Of a DNA stretch of 64,000 bases, positions 35,723-43,570 are shown in pieces. The translations under genes were made by a program, and so were the position numbers. The stretch's first letter is position 1; every line of letters starts with the position of its first letter. The DNA lies in contig NZ_FNYE01000003.1 of NCBI RefSeq assembly GCF_900108945.1, positions 248,001-312,000 on the forward strand, given 5' to 3'. Source of the DNA: Paraburkholderia diazotrophica (GTDB lineage: Bacteria > Pseudomonadota > Gammaproteobacteria > Burkholderiales > Burkholderiaceae). The notes under the pieces were generated by a model. It saw only the letters and a program-made list of their open reading frames with translations, made no database searches and was not told where the DNA came from.

Positions 35723-36490
35723 TCAGGCGCTCGGCGCGCCGACTTGGCGCAGGCCTTCGGCATCGACGATATGAATGAAGCGGCCTTGTGCGTCGATCAG
35801 TCCGCGCTTTTGAAATCTTGACAGGGTGCGGCTCACGGTTTCGAGCGTCATGCCGAGATAGCTGCCCATGTCTTCGCGCGTCATCCGCAGATTGAATTCA
35901 GCAGACGAGTACCCGCGCTGCGCGTTGCGTTCGGAGATATCGAGCAGGAAAGCCGCGACGCGCTCGTCGGCGCTCAGCGAACCGAGCACCATCATCTGCG
36001 CGGCTTCGCGGACGATCTGCTCGCCCATCAGCTTGTGCAGCCGCTCCTGCATCGAACCGATCTCGCGGCACAGATGCTTGAGCTCCGCGTACGGGATGAT
36101 GCACACGGAGCTGTCTTCGAGGGCGACCGCGCTGCACGCATGCTGATCGCTGCTGATGCCGTCGAGCCCCAGCGCTTCGCCCGCGAGCCGCAGGCCGGTG
36201 ACCTGCTCGCGGCCATCGCGATGCGCCATCACCGTTTTGAGCGAACCCGAGCGTACCGCGTACAGGTTGTCGAAAGAATCGCCCGCGCGGTAGAGCGATT
36301 CGCCGCGCCGGACGGAACGCGCCGAGCAGATCACCGCTTCGAGTTGCGGCAGTTCGTTGGCGGCGACGCCTTGGGGCATGCAGAGCTGCCGCATCGCGCA
36401 CGACGAGCAGCGCGCGATGGTGCGGGTCGCCGGAGCGGTATGACGGACGCGGACTGCGCGAGTGGAAGCGGGAGCGGTAGGGGTGAGCAT
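35723..36490 (-). CDS. fnr: FNR/ANR-type oxygen-sensing regulator
   Basis: This 255-residue Crp/Fnr-family regulator has all four iron-sulfur cysteines at the spacing of E. coli FNR: C28, C31 and C37 (CSSCAMRQLC) and C130 (SSVCIIPY), each exactly eight residues beyond the E. coli positions. The cyclic-nucleotide-like sensor domain spans about 45-160 and the HTH is near 200-235. The recognition helix LETVSRTLSRFQ keeps the E-x-x-S-R pattern that reads TTGAT half-sites. Without oxygen it should dimerise and switch on anaerobic genes. uspA lies just upstream on the same strand. Confidence 0.93.
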   Translation of the reverse strand: MLTPTAPASTRAVRVRHTAPATRTIARCSSCAMRQLCMPQGVAANELPQLEAVICSARSVRRGESLYRAGDSFDNLYAVRSGSLKTVMAHRDGREQVTGLRLAGEALGLDGISSDQHACSAVALEDSSVCIIPYAELKHLCREIGSMQERLHKLMGEQIVREAAQMMVLGSLSADERVAAFLLDISERNAQRGYSSAEFNLRMTREDMGSYLGMTLETVSRTLSRFQKRGLIDAQGRFIHIVDAEGLRQVGAPSA

Positions 36491-36636
36491 GGGACCAACC
36501 GGCTAAAAAAGAGTGATAGCCGATTGTCCCACTCGATGCGCGCGCAACGAGGCGGCAAAATGACGCGTCACGGCGCGCTCCGCTGTTGAGCGAGGTCACA
36601 CTCGTGAAGACGCACGCCGAAGCGCTGCCGGGCTGT

Positions 36637-37116
36637 TCAGGCCGGCGCCGGCTTGTCTGCGTCGTCGCCGCCCGCTGCGGACGGAACCAGCAGCACGGGA
36701 AACGTCGACTGGCGCACGCAACGTTCGGCCACGCTGCCGAGAATCAGCCGCTGCATGCCGCGCCGGCCGTGCGTGCCCATCACGATCAGATCGGCGTTGA
36801 ACTCGGCGGCGGCGCGCAGTACCAGCGCGGGCACGTCGTCCAGCGACGAGGCTTCGCCGACGAGGATATCGCCCGACACGCCGCGCCCGCGCATCGCCGC
36901 CGACAGCTCGGCCGTCAACTCCTTGCCCTGCTCGACGAGCCGGTCGCGCAGGATCGACGGATCGTAGCCGGGCGCGTCGAAATACATCGGCGTGTTTTCG
37001 ACCGCGTAGAACGCGCGCAGCGTCGCGCCGAGCTTGCTCGCCAGATTCAGCGCGTTGTCGAACGCGCGGCGCGAAGTATTGCTGCCGTCGACTGCAACGA
37101 GGATGCGTGTGTACAT
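36637..37116 (-). CDS. Universal stress protein, UspA family
   Basis: This 159-residue single-domain Usp has the ATP-binding pattern G-x2-G-x9-G-(S/T) in MGTHGRRGMQRLILGS, the nucleotide Asp in ILVAVDGS, and the closing VAERCVRQSTFPVLLVP. ATP-binding Usps are often under FNR/ANR control in proteobacteria, and the next gene on this strand encodes FNR. The start has an AGGCTTC-type site and lies 306 nt from the divergent FadR-type gene. Confidence 0.92.
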   Translation of the reverse strand: MYTRILVAVDGSNTSRRAFDNALNLASKLGATLRAFYAVENTPMYFDAPGYDPSILRDRLVEQGKELTAELSAAMRGRGVSGDILVGEASSLDDVPALVLRAAAEFNADLIVMGTHGRRGMQRLILGSVAERCVRQSTFPVLLVPSAAGGDDADKPAPA

Positions 37117-37422
37117 GAAGCCTCCGGGTCGTGGAGGGCGACGGGCCGCGATATTCCGCGGGCGTCTGCCGAGGGTGGAAATTGTGCCCCGATTGCGCTT
37201 TCAGCTTAAACGATCACCGAAAAATGCGCGCTTTCGTCGCCAGAAACGCAGATGTCAATAAGATATTTGTCAAATTTTGCCGTCGGGCACCGGGTCGGTC
37301 ATACTGGCGGCATGCTTGCCGAGACACGCTTTGCAGCGCAGTCGCCCCTCGATTTCACCAGGCAGCACGCATTATTTGCCTTACAATTCAAAATCTACTC
37401 TGACAAGCCGTACCCTTCGACG
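37117..37422. other. Divergent promoter region uspA / FadR-type gene
   Basis: 306 bases with an AT-rich core (about 37240-37290). On the minus strand two TTGACA hexamers occur within that core and one may serve uspA, but no matching -10 element or clear FNR box (TTGAT-N4-ATCAA) was found. No gene seen. Confidence 0.45.
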
Positions 37423-38112
37423 ATGAACGAGCGTAAATCGACAGGTCTGCCGGACAAGATCTACAGCGACATTCTCAACCGGATTCTCGAAGGGGAATAC
37501 AAGGAGGGCGAGCGGCTGCCGACCGAGCACGCGCTCGCTGAGCGTTTCGAGACGTCGCGGCCGACCGTGCGCGAGGCGCTGGCCCGTCTGCGCGCGGACG
37601 GCATCATCGTGACGCGCCACGGTTCCGGCACGACGGTCGCACGCCGGCCCGATCCCGATGTGCGCCGCTTCGCGCCACTGGAAACGCTGTCCGATATCCG
37701 CCGGTGCTACGAATTTCGCATCGTGACGGAATCGGGCGCGGCCGAGCTTGCCGCGCAGATGGCCGACGCCGACGACATCGACGCGATACAGCACGCGTGG
37801 GACGAACTGGAGCGTGTAATCGAGACGCAGGGCATCGGTGCAAAGGACGACTTTGCGTTTCATCTGGCCGTCGCGCGCGCGTCGAAGAACCAGTTCTTCA
37901 TCACGATGATGGGATTCATCGAAGAGCAGATCGTCTTCAGCATGAATCTGTCGCGCAATCTGTCGCTGGTGAAGACGCTGGAGCGGCAGCGGCTCGTGCA
38001 GGCCGAGCACCTCGCCGTGCTCGACGCGATCCGCCGCAAGGACGCGGCGGGCGCCAGCGAGGCGATGCGGCTGCATCTGGAGCATGCGCGCGACCGGATG
38101 TTCGGCTCCTGA
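37423..38112 (+). CDS. FadR-subfamily GntR transcriptional regulator
   Basis: This 229-residue regulator has a GntR winged helix (LPDKIYSDILNRILEGEY, LPTEHALAERFETSRPTVRE, DGIIVTRHGSGTTVARR) and an FCD domain (CYEFRIVTESGAAELAA; DDFAFHLAVARASKNQFF with the metal His/Asp set). The start at 37423 gives the normal N-terminus; the frame upstream is open but unsupported. Neither neighbour is an obvious target: upstream is uspA, downstream the repeat array and luxI. Targets are unknown; FadR-type proteins usually sense organic acids. Confidence 0.88.
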   Translation: MNERKSTGLPDKIYSDILNRILEGEYKEGERLPTEHALAERFETSRPTVREALARLRADGIIVTRHGSGTTVARRPDPDVRRFAPLETLSDIRRCYEFRIVTESGAAELAAQMADADDIDAIQHAWDELERVIETQGIGAKDDFAFHLAVARASKNQFFITMMGFIEEQIVFSMNLSRNLSLVKTLERQRLVQAEHLAVLDAIRRKDAAGASEAMRLHLEHARDRMFGS

Positions 38113-38511
38113 CTTATCCGCCTCGAAGGACCGTGTGAAGTGCGGAAGCGCGGCCTCGTCTTTTTCCACCTGTATGGAGCGGAGACGTAGGTAACGGGTG
38201 TGCGGAGACATGGGTAACGGGTGTGTGGAGACATGGGTAACGGCTGTGCGGGGACATGGGTAACAGGTGTGCGGGGACATGGGTAACACTTTGGGTGCGC
38301 CTCGCGCCATATCGCAAAGAAGTGAATCCCCTTTCGTCGCAGCTAGCCAAGCCCGCCCGCCCCGCCGCGCGCTATGCGACGGGTCCGAGCGACGCAGCTG
38401 AACGCATCGCGCTGCGCGAGGCGTACCGTAAGCCTGCGCGCATCGCAACTGTCCCGCCGTCGCCTCAGGCTCGATACGGAGCCGGCGCGAGGGCGTAGCG
38501 GCGTATGTCCG
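38113..38511. other. Intergenic region with tandem repeats between the FadR-type gene and luxI
   Basis: 399 bases with no credible gene. The left half contains a 23-bp tandem array (38181-38287). The rest, to the luxI stop at 38512, shows no clear hairpin or ORF with a start site. Confidence 0.6.
38181..38287. repeat. 23-bp tandem repeat, 4.6 copies
   Basis: Units start at 38181, 38204, 38227, 38250 and 38273 (the last partial). The shared core is GGAGACATGGGTAAC followed by a GGGTGTGC-like tail. The first copy reads ACGTAGGTAAC, and later copies change GGAG to GGGG, so the array is old enough to have drifted. In the other orientation the core reads GTTACCCATGTCTCC, a word I associate from memory with ends of some IS481-like elements; no transposase remains here. 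Confidence 0.85.
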
Positions 38512-39099
38512 TCAGGCCGCGACGGGCATCGGCTTGCAGACGGCGGCGCGAATCGCGTCGACGGTGATATCGAGCGCAATCGTGCGCTCGACGCCGATCT
38601 TCACCGGCGGCCCGAGCCGTGTGACTTCGATGCCCGCGCGGCGCAGCAGCCGCTCGATCGCCGTGGTCGTCACGGTCACGTAACGGGTGATGCCCATCCG
38701 GTCCGCGAAAGTCACCAGCTCTTGGATCGCATGCATCGTCAAATCTGCGAAGCCAAACGTTTGCGCGCCGTCCGTTTCAATAGCAAAGCGGCTCAATTCC
38801 CATATATGCCGTCCGATTGGAGCTGCCTGACCATCCAGTAATTGCGGGAACGTGTCCTTCAGCATGTTCGGTCCTTCCGTCGGCATCAGCCGCCAGCAGC
38901 CACAAACATGCCGGTCGCCGTTCTGGATGAGCATGTAATACGGGCCGAGCGCATCGTAGCCGTCGATCTCCATGCCCGCGATGGTCGGAACATCCCAGCC
39001 CATCCTGTCCCGGAAGACGCGGGCGCGCAGCCGGTACATTTCGTTGATGTTGTCGTTGTCGAACTCTTGCCGTGTGCCAATCCGGATCGCCGTATGCAT
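38512..39099 (-). CDS. Acyl-homoserine-lactone synthase, LuxI family (BraI-like)
   Basis: This 195-residue LuxI protein has every invariant residue at canonical spacing: R25 and F29 (RARVF), W35, D46 and D49 (EIDGYD), R70 (CWRLMP), F84, E101 and R104 (WELSR). It makes an N-acyl homoserine lactone from S-adenosylmethionine and acyl-ACP. The luxI-rsaL-luxR arrangement is that of BraI/BraR in plant-associated Paraburkholderia, which make long 3-oxo-acyl signals; that chain length is inferred from synteny only. AAGGAG precedes the ATG by 7 nt, and a lux box lies about 60 nt upstream. Confidence 0.95.
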   Translation of the reverse strand: MHTAIRIGTRQEFDNDNINEMYRLRARVFRDRMGWDVPTIAGMEIDGYDALGPYYMLIQNGDRHVCGCWRLMPTEGPNMLKDTFPQLLDGQAAPIGRHIWELSRFAIETDGAQTFGFADLTMHAIQELVTFADRMGITRYVTVTTTAIERLLRRAGIEVTRLGPPVKIGVERTIALDITVDAIRAAVCKPMPVAA

Positions 39100-39136
39100 G
39101 GTGTGCTCCTTACGTGGTAGCGGTACGCAGGAAACG

Positions 39137-39151
39137 TATGCATTTCGGATA
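39137..39151. promoter_or_regulatory. Candidate RsaL-binding site
   Basis: TATGCATTTCGGATA agrees with 9 of the 12 fixed positions of the Pseudomonas RsaL operator (TATGnAAnTTnCATA, from memory). It sits between the lux box and luxI, where RsaL binds in the lasI promoter. The match is imperfect. Confidence 0.35.
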
Positions 39152-39159
39152 AAAAAAAC

Positions 39160-39179
39160 ACCTATTCACCTGGATAGGT
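39160..39179. promoter_or_regulatory. lux box shared by luxI and rsaL
   Basis: ACCTATTCACCTGGATAGGT fits the lux-box form CT-N12-AG. Its flanking bases extend the dyad to 24 bp (39158-39181). It lies about 60 nt from both the luxI ATG (39099, minus) and the rsaL ATG (39241, plus), so one LuxR dimer could act on both promoters. It is the only such box seen in the locus. Confidence 0.82.
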
Positions 39180-39240
39180 GTTAAGTGAGCACGGGGATCA
39201 CAAAATTGAGACGAGGCAGCCAATCATCAGGGGAAACATC

Positions 39241-39573
39241 ATGGAACTTCAAAATCATTGGCAATCGGGTGTTCACGCAAACGTTCAACCGACCGTCCAG
39301 AGCCGTAGTGCAGAGCCGTCGTCCACTGTGGATCGCGTGCTGATCATCGCGTACCGCAAGAAAAAGAAAGAGAGCCAGCGTCAGTTCTGGGCGCGCTTCG
39401 GCGTGACACAGTCGCGCGGCAGCCGCTTCGAATCGGGCGCGGAGATTCCGGCTCCCGTATCGATCCTGCTGGGCCTGTACTTCACGAAAACGGTCACGGA
39501 CGGCGATCTGGGCAGGGCAGAGAAGGTGCTCCACAACCCGGAAGCCCGTGAGTTGATCAACCTGGATCAATAA
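39241..39573 (+). CDS. rsaL: RsaL-like quorum-sensing repressor
   Basis: This 110-residue protein contains the RsaL helix-turn-helix signature ESQRQFWARFGVTQSRGSRF at about 48-67, nearly identical in pattern to Pseudomonas RsaL, followed by PVSILLGLYF. It has a longer N-terminus than the 80-residue Pseudomonas protein. RsaL represses the AHL synthase gene and so caps signal level. The start at 39241 follows CAGGGGAAA. It is divergent from luxI and its 3' end overlaps the convergent luxR by 17 nt. Confidence 0.88.
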   Translation: MELQNHWQSGVHANVQPTVQSRSAEPSSTVDRVLIIAYRKKKKESQRQFWARFGVTQSRGSRFESGAEIPAPVSILLGLYFTKTVTDGDLGRAEKVLHNPEARELINLDQ

Positions 39574-40285
39574 GGCCCAGTTGCGTCGCAATCACGGCGG
39601 CTGCGCGCCGTGAGTTCACGCCGAATTTCGCGCGAATGTTCTTGAGATGGAAGTTCACCACCGCTTCCGAACAATTGAGAATGTGCGAAATTTCCCACGT
39701 GGACTTACCGCGCGCGGTCCATTTCAGGCATTCTTGCTCGCGCGGCGTGAGCTTCGGCACCAGCGCCTGCGTGTGTGCATCCAGATGGGGCTGGCTCGTG
39801 TCGATAACCAGGTCGCGCAATAGCACCAGGTTCGGCAGCACGACATCGAGATGGCTCCAGAATTCGTCGGTCGGGTTCCGATCGTTCACGAAGCAGATCA
39901 AGCCCGATTCCTGTCTAGGCCCGTGAATGGGCAGACTCACGCCCGCGCGCAGACCATATGCCCGGGCCTCCTCGTACATCGTCTGCTGCGGGTAGGTCGA
40001 GAAGAGGTCAGGCGACCAGATCAGCGGTGACGAGCGCGTCATGCAGTGCGCAACGGTCGGATCGATGTGCGCGAAACCGTGCGCGTTGTAGAACTGGCGC
40101 CAGGTCGGCGAGTACGTGCTGCGAATGAACGCGTCTTCCAGTCGGATGCCCGGGCGCGGAAGAATCCCGACCAGCACGCGATCGAAGCCCCACCCGTCGG
40201 CGAGACGTGCGACTTCGCGGAACCAGGCGACGTCGTTCTCCGCTTGCAGCAAAGGCGACATCTGCTCAATGAAATGTTGCGGCAA
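39557..40285 (-). CDS. AHL-responsive LuxR-family regulator (BraR-like)
   Basis: This 242-residue LuxR protein has the AHL-pocket residues at the TraR positions: W62, Y66, D75, P76, W90 and G115 (WRQFYNAHG, DPTV, PLIW, GLRAG). The C-terminal GerE domain (LTPREQECLKWTARGKST, SEAVVNFHLKNIRAKF) binds lux boxes. Together with luxI and rsaL it forms a complete quorum circuit of the BraI/R type. The gene converges on rsaL with a 17-nt tail overlap. Its promoter must lie in the AT-rich block after 40286. Confidence 0.93.
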   Translation of the reverse strand: MPQHFIEQMSPLLQAENDVAWFREVARLADGWGFDRVLVGILPRPGIRLEDAFIRSTYSPTWRQFYNAHGFAHIDPTVAHCMTRSSPLIWSPDLFSTYPQQTMYEEARAYGLRAGVSLPIHGPRQESGLICFVNDRNPTDEFWSHLDVVLPNLVLLRDLVIDTSQPHLDAHTQALVPKLTPREQECLKWTARGKSTWEISHILNCSEAVVNFHLKNIRAKFGVNSRRAAAVIATQLGLIDPG

Positions 40286-40834
40286 GGTGCTTTCTCTCGA
40301 GGTTCGCAGCGGAGCGGGCTGTGGCCACGCCGATGCTGCGGATACTCATGATCTCGTGGCACATCAATTTATCACCATTATTAGCTTTTTAATGCGAAAT
40401 GGCGATAGCCGATTTCGAGTTTCTTCCATTTTTCGCTCAAAGCTTGGCTTGGCGGGACAGGCAATTAAACCAGCTTGGCGAAATAGTGCATTAAGTGGCG
40501 GAATCCGCTCCTGGCGTGGCAAACAGCCGTTCTTTAAAGTGCGCCATTTGAAAGGCGCTTGCACATTATTGAATCGGTACTAAATACGCCGAATCTCTAA
40601 ATCGGAATAGATTACAAAACGTTTGAATCAAATGGAGCGTAATTTTCGAGGCGTTGTCATACCAGATTTTTTAGAAATCGACGTCTGGATCGCAGCGCGC
40701 GAGCCTGTATTCGTGTGATGAAACTCGTTTTCAGACTCGACGCGCAAAGGCGCGACGAAGCAGCAAGTTGTTTGACAACATTGGCGGCACAATGCTAAGT
40801 TGTCCGGGTGATCGTCCCTGCTGCGAGCCGCCCC
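40286..40834. other. AT-rich intergenic block upstream of luxR
   Basis: About 550 bases without a supported gene. The part from about 40360 to 40640 is clearly AT-richer than the surrounding coding DNA. It contains small dyads (for example GCGCC at 40541 with GGCGC at 40554) but no convincing ORF, lux box or terminator. It holds the luxR promoter and the promoter of the dehydratase gene. Confidence 0.55.
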
Positions 40835-41802
40835 ATGAATGTATCCCCTATTCTCGAAAGCGAGTTTCCCGCCAGTGTGATGGCCGTTTCGCCGCTTGCG
40901 CGCCGCGCCGATCTGACGCTCGATCCGGGCGAAAACGGGAAGCTGATCCGTCACATCGAGGCGGGCGGGGTCCGCACGCTTCTCTACGGCGGCAATGCGA
41001 ACCTGTATCACGTTGCCGTCAGCGAGTATCGCGAGTTGCTGGACATGCTCGCGGCACTTGCTGGCCCCGCGACGCGACGCGTGTAATTCCCGCCACCGGC
41101 CCCGACTACGGGAAGATGCTCGACCAGGCGCGCATTCTCGCGCAGACACCGTACCGGACCGCGATGGTCCTGCCCTTGACGGGCTTCACGACCTCCGAAG
41201 GCGTCGAGGCGGGACTCACGCGTATCGCCGACACCGCAGGCATTCCGCTCACGCTCTACATCAGGAGCGAGAGCTACGTGAGCGTCGATACGCTCGCGCG
41301 GCTCGTCGACCGCGGCACGCTCATTGCTGTGAAGTACGCGATCGTGCGCGACGATCCATCACGTGACGACTACCTTCGCCGGCTGCTGCAAAACGTGAGT
41401 CCGTCGAAGGTGATTTCAGGAATGGGCGAGCGGCCAGCGCTCGCGCATGTGCGGCAATTTGGTCTCGCCGCATGGACGACGGGCTCGGGCTGCATCGCGC
41501 CACATGCGGTGATGGCTTTGCTGCGCGCGGCGAAGGTGAACAACACCCATACAGCGGCAGATGACGACGGCGAAGCACAGCGTCTCTACGACGCCTTCAT
41601 GCCGCTCGAAACCTTGCGCGACGAGATCTCGCTGATTCGCGTGCTGCACGACGCGGTGACGTTGTCGAAGCTCGCGGACATGGGCTCGATTCTGCCGTTG
41701 CTGAGTTCGACGCCGTCCGAACATCATGCGAAGATCGAAGCTGCGACACTGGCCTTGCTCGACTTCGAGCGGCGACTCGCGGAATCGTCCGCCCATTCAT
41801 GA
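40835..41802 (+). pseudogene. Dihydrodipicolinate synthase-family dehydratase/aldolase, frameshifted
   Basis: Two frames together give one full-length DHDPS-family protein of about 320 residues. The first part (from ATG 40835) runs to YRELLDMLAALAGPATR and then hits a stop at 41084. The second part resumes as VIPATGPDYGKMLDQAR and continues to 41802, with the Schiff-base lysine in LIAVKYAIV. The break lies in a GCGAC GCGAC GCG tract (41069-41081). Removing one 5-bp unit restores GPATRVIPATG exactly. The family includes keto-deoxy sugar-acid dehydratases, which fits the dehydrogenase and lactonase downstream. The 3' end overlaps the next frame. Confidence 0.82.
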
Positions 41803-41882
41803 AGTCGCACACCCACTATTTGGATTCCAGGCTGCGCGATGCGACACGATCCGCGTCGCGCGGCCATCGACAGGAGCTGGAC

Positions 41883-43463
41883 ATGCAGATTACCGGTGAC
41901 ATGCTGATCGGCAGGTCGGCGGTGCGCGGCACCAAAGGCACGCTGCGCGCGTTCGACCCGGCGCGCAACATGGAAATCGAACCCGAGTTTGGCGCGGGCG
42001 GCACGGTCGAGGTGGACCGCGCGTGCGCACTCGCCGCGCTCGCGTTCGACCCGTATCGTCAATCCTCCCTCGAAGTGCGCGCGCATTTCATCGAGACGAT
42101 CGCCGAGAACATTCTCGGTCTCGGCGATGCACTGATCGAACGCGCGCAGGCCGAATCCGCGCTGCCGAGGGCGCGGCTCGAAGGCGAGCGCGCGCGCACG
42201 GTCGGGCAACTGAAGCTGTTCGCATCGCTGGTCCGCGAGGGCCGCTGGCTGACCGCGACGCTCGATTCCGCGCAGCCGGATCGCAAGCCGTTGCCGCGCC
42301 CCGACTTGCGCATGCAGAAGATTCCCGTGGGGCCCGTTGCCGTATTCGGCGCGAGCAATTTTCCGCTCGCGTTTTCGGTCGCGGGTGGCGACACGGCGTC
42401 GGCGTTCGCGGCGGGTTGTCCCGTCGTCGTGAAGGCGCATCCGGCACACCTCGGCACGTCCGAGCTGGTCGGCCGCGCGATCCAGAAGGCTGTCGCCGAT
42501 TGCGGCTTGCACGAAGGCGTTTTCTCGCTCGTGATCGGCGCGGGCAATGAGATCGGCGAGGCGCTCGTCCAGCATCCGGCGATCAGGGCGGTTGGCTTCA
42601 CGGGCTCGCGCAGCGGCGGTCTCGCGCTCGTGAATCTCGCGCAGAAACGCCGCGAGCCAATTCCTGTGTTCGCCGAAATGAGCAGCATCAATCCGATGTT
42701 CGTGCTGCCCGGCGCGCTCGCGAAGCGCGCGGAGCAGATTGCGACGGGCTTCGTCGAATCGGTGACGCTCGGCGTCGGCCAGTTCTGCACGAACCCCGGT
42801 CTGGTGCTGCTTCTCGAAGGCCCGCACAAGAAGGCATTCATCGACGCCGCCTCGAAGGCGCTCGCACAGAAGAGCGCGCAGACCATGCTGACGCCGGGCA
42901 TTGCGAACGCGTACCAGGACGGCGTCACGCATCGCACCGAGCAGCGCGGCGTGCAGAGCATCGCGCGCGGCACGTCGTCGGATGCGACATGCGCGGCGTT
43001 GCCTGCGCTGTTCCAGACGGAGGCGATGCACTTCCTCGCGTCCACTGAACTGGAGGACGAAATCTTCGGGCCGACATCGCTGATCGTGACCTGCACGGAC
43101 ATCGAAGAAATGGTCAAGGTCGCCGAATACCTTGAAGGCCAGTTGACGGCGACGCTGCACCTCGAAGCCGACGACTACGACATCGCGCGGCAACTGCTGC
43201 CGACGCTCGAGCGCAAGGCCGGCCGCATTCTGGCAAACGGCTTCCCGACGGGCGTCGAGGTGTCGTACGCGATGGTGCATGGCGGCCCATATCCGGCGAC
43301 GTCCGATTCGCGCGCGACGTCGGTCGGCGCGACGGCCATCGAGCGCTTCCTGCGTCCCGTCTGTTACCAGGATTTGCCTGTCGATCTCCTGCCGCAATCG
43401 CTGCGCGATGAGAATCCGCTGAAGCTCTGGCGTCTGCGCGACGGCAAGCCTGCGCAAGCGTAA
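41883..43463 (+). CDS. NADP-type aldehyde dehydrogenase, probable ketoglutarate-semialdehyde dehydrogenase
   Basis: This is a 526-residue ALDH-superfamily enzyme. The start at 41883 has GGAG 6 nt upstream; an open frame 28 codons longer overlaps the dehydratase end but lacks a site. Key segments are PVGPVAVFGASNFPLAFS (cofactor domain), VGFTGSRSGG, the catalytic Glu in FAEMSSINPMF and the nucleophile Cys in LGVGQFCTNPG. Length and motifs match 2,5-dioxovalerate (alpha-ketoglutarate semialdehyde) dehydrogenases that end non-phosphorylative pentose or hexarate routes. Its neighbours support that role. Confidence 0.86.
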   Translation: MQITGDMLIGRSAVRGTKGTLRAFDPARNMEIEPEFGAGGTVEVDRACALAALAFDPYRQSSLEVRAHFIETIAENILGLGDALIERAQAESALPRARLEGERARTVGQLKLFASLVREGRWLTATLDSAQPDRKPLPRPDLRMQKIPVGPVAVFGASNFPLAFSVAGGDTASAFAAGCPVVVKAHPAHLGTSELVGRAIQKAVADCGLHEGVFSLVIGAGNEIGEALVQHPAIRAVGFTGSRSGGLALVNLAQKRREPIPVFAEMSSINPMFVLPGALAKRAEQIATGFVESVTLGVGQFCTNPGLVLLLEGPHKKAFIDAASKALAQKSAQTMLTPGIANAYQDGVTHRTEQRGVQSIARGTSSDATCAALPALFQTEAMHFLASTELEDEIFGPTSLIVTCTDIEEMVKVAEYLEGQLTATLHLEADDYDIARQLLPTLERKAGRILANGFPTGVEVSYAMVHGGPYPATSDSRATSVGATAIERFLRPVCYQDLPVDLLPQSLRDENPLKLWRLRDGKPAQA

Positions 43464-43570
43464 GCGCGAGAGTAAGAGCAAGCGCGGCCGCATCTAACAA
43501 CAACTCGCAAAGACCGCCGACTACCGGGCGTCGATTCCATTCGACGCCCGGCGTTCGCACCGACAGCGCC

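Noticed and set aside
38181-38287. A CRISPR array
   Set aside because: The units are contiguous with no variable spacers, and there are no cas genes.
39137-39181. Two separate lux boxes, one for each gene
   Set aside because: Only one CT-N12-AG dyad exists between the start codons; the neighbouring site lacks that pattern.
40768-41802. A single intact 344-residue dehydratase from the second frame
   Set aside because: Its N-terminal 107 residues are unlike the family and out of frame. The family-like N-terminus is in the other frame, so the gene is frameshifted.
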